A stretch of 21,371 nt of DNA, from the NCBI GenBank assembly GCA_000961805.1, contig LADV01000048.1, positions 1-21,371 of the forward strand, written 5' to 3'. The stretch's first letter is position 1; every line of letters starts with the position of its first letter. Below are positions 21,228 to 21,371 of this stretch, one piece after another. This stretch comes from Peptococcaceae bacterium BRH_c23 (lineage in GTDB: Bacteria > Bacillota_B > Desulfitobacteriia > Desulfitobacteriales > Desulfitobacteriaceae). A program made the translations under genes and the position numbers. The notes under the pieces were generated by a model. The model ran no database searches and was not told where the DNA came from. It worked only from the letters and a program-made list of their open reading frames with translations.

Positions 21228-21371
21228 GCTTACAAAAACACCGGATTTTGCCGTAATTAAGATTAGAAACACAGGTATAGTCATCTCAGAAGACGACCTG
21301 CCTTTAATATTCGAGCGTTTTTACCGTGCTGACAAATCTCGGACCCGTGAGACAGGGGGAACCGGAATTGG
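21227..21371 (+). pseudogene. Duplicated fragment of the histidine kinase gene (HATPase region), runs off the window
   Basis: These 145 bases align without gaps to 7975-8119 in the kinase gene at 6846, with 12 differences by hand count (about 92%). The frame is open: [18 protein letters not shown], then [19 protein letters not shown] and [10 protein letters not shown]. Several changes alter residues (for example E to V, and GIGI to GIVI in the ATP site). There is no promoter or ribosome site, and it is joined directly to module B, so it is most likely a relic of recombination. What lies beyond the window is not visible. Confidence 0.7.

Noticed and set aside
1..21371. tRNA, rRNA, CRISPR array or insertion sequence
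   Set aside because: No tRNA-like cloverleaf, spaced direct-repeat array, transposase frame or terminal inverted repeats were seen on either strand by reading.

Overview
The window looks like chromosomal DNA of an anaerobic, endospore-forming Firmicute, most like the Peptococcaceae (Desulfosporosinus/Desulfitobacterium type). The reasons are strong AGGAGG ribosome sites, a SigI/RsgI pair, spore-germination gene remnants, a cyclic-di-AMP riboswitch and a probable selenoprotein. The genus is inferred from gene style, not from a search.

Region 1 (1-8265, + strand) is a metal-uptake-like locus. It holds the end of a 4Fe-4S membrane polyferredoxin, a membrane-anchored DUF2318 protein, a MacB-type ABC ATPase, two MacB/FtsX permeases and a thioredoxin-CcdA fusion. 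This gene set resembles the Campylobacter jejuni p19 iron-uptake locus (cj1658-cj1665). The fusion gene is interrupted by one in-frame TGA, exactly where the first Cys of W-C-P-S-C belongs. A stem-loop follows at the distance expected of a bacterial SECIS, so I read it as one selenoprotein, 4930-6051. An OmpR-type regulator and a sensor kinase with a Met-rich (GM)n sensor segment follow, closed by a good terminator.

Region 2 (8266-10450) is an accessory, decaying stretch. It has a possible germination-gene scrap, an orphan 9-bp palindrome, an AAA ATPase with a damaged 5' end, a GNAT acetyltransferase and a frameshifted, internally deleted GNAT pseudogene.

Region 3 (10450-13230) holds rsgI and sigI on the minus strand and, divergently, a small secreted Pro/Gln-rich protein. 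Two near-identical promoter-like blocks of the SigI type (ACCCCTC ... CGAA) point in opposite directions between them. One would autoregulate sigI and the other would drive the secreted protein. A GerAB-type fragment lies beyond.

Region 4 (13390-19411, minus strand) holds a YggT protein, a class A penicillin-binding protein, an orphan CheY-like receiver, and an operon of OmpR-type regulator, PhoR-like kinase and small zinc-ribbon protein.

Region 5 (19536-21371, minus strand) holds a phage-type YopX protein behind a complete cyclic-di-AMP (ydaO) riboswitch with a consensus promoter, and a secreted acidic repeat protein. The intergenic terminator/promoter module before the receiver gene recurs here as a diverged copy. 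That copy is abruptly joined to a 145-bp duplicate (about 92% identical) of the kinase gene of region 1.
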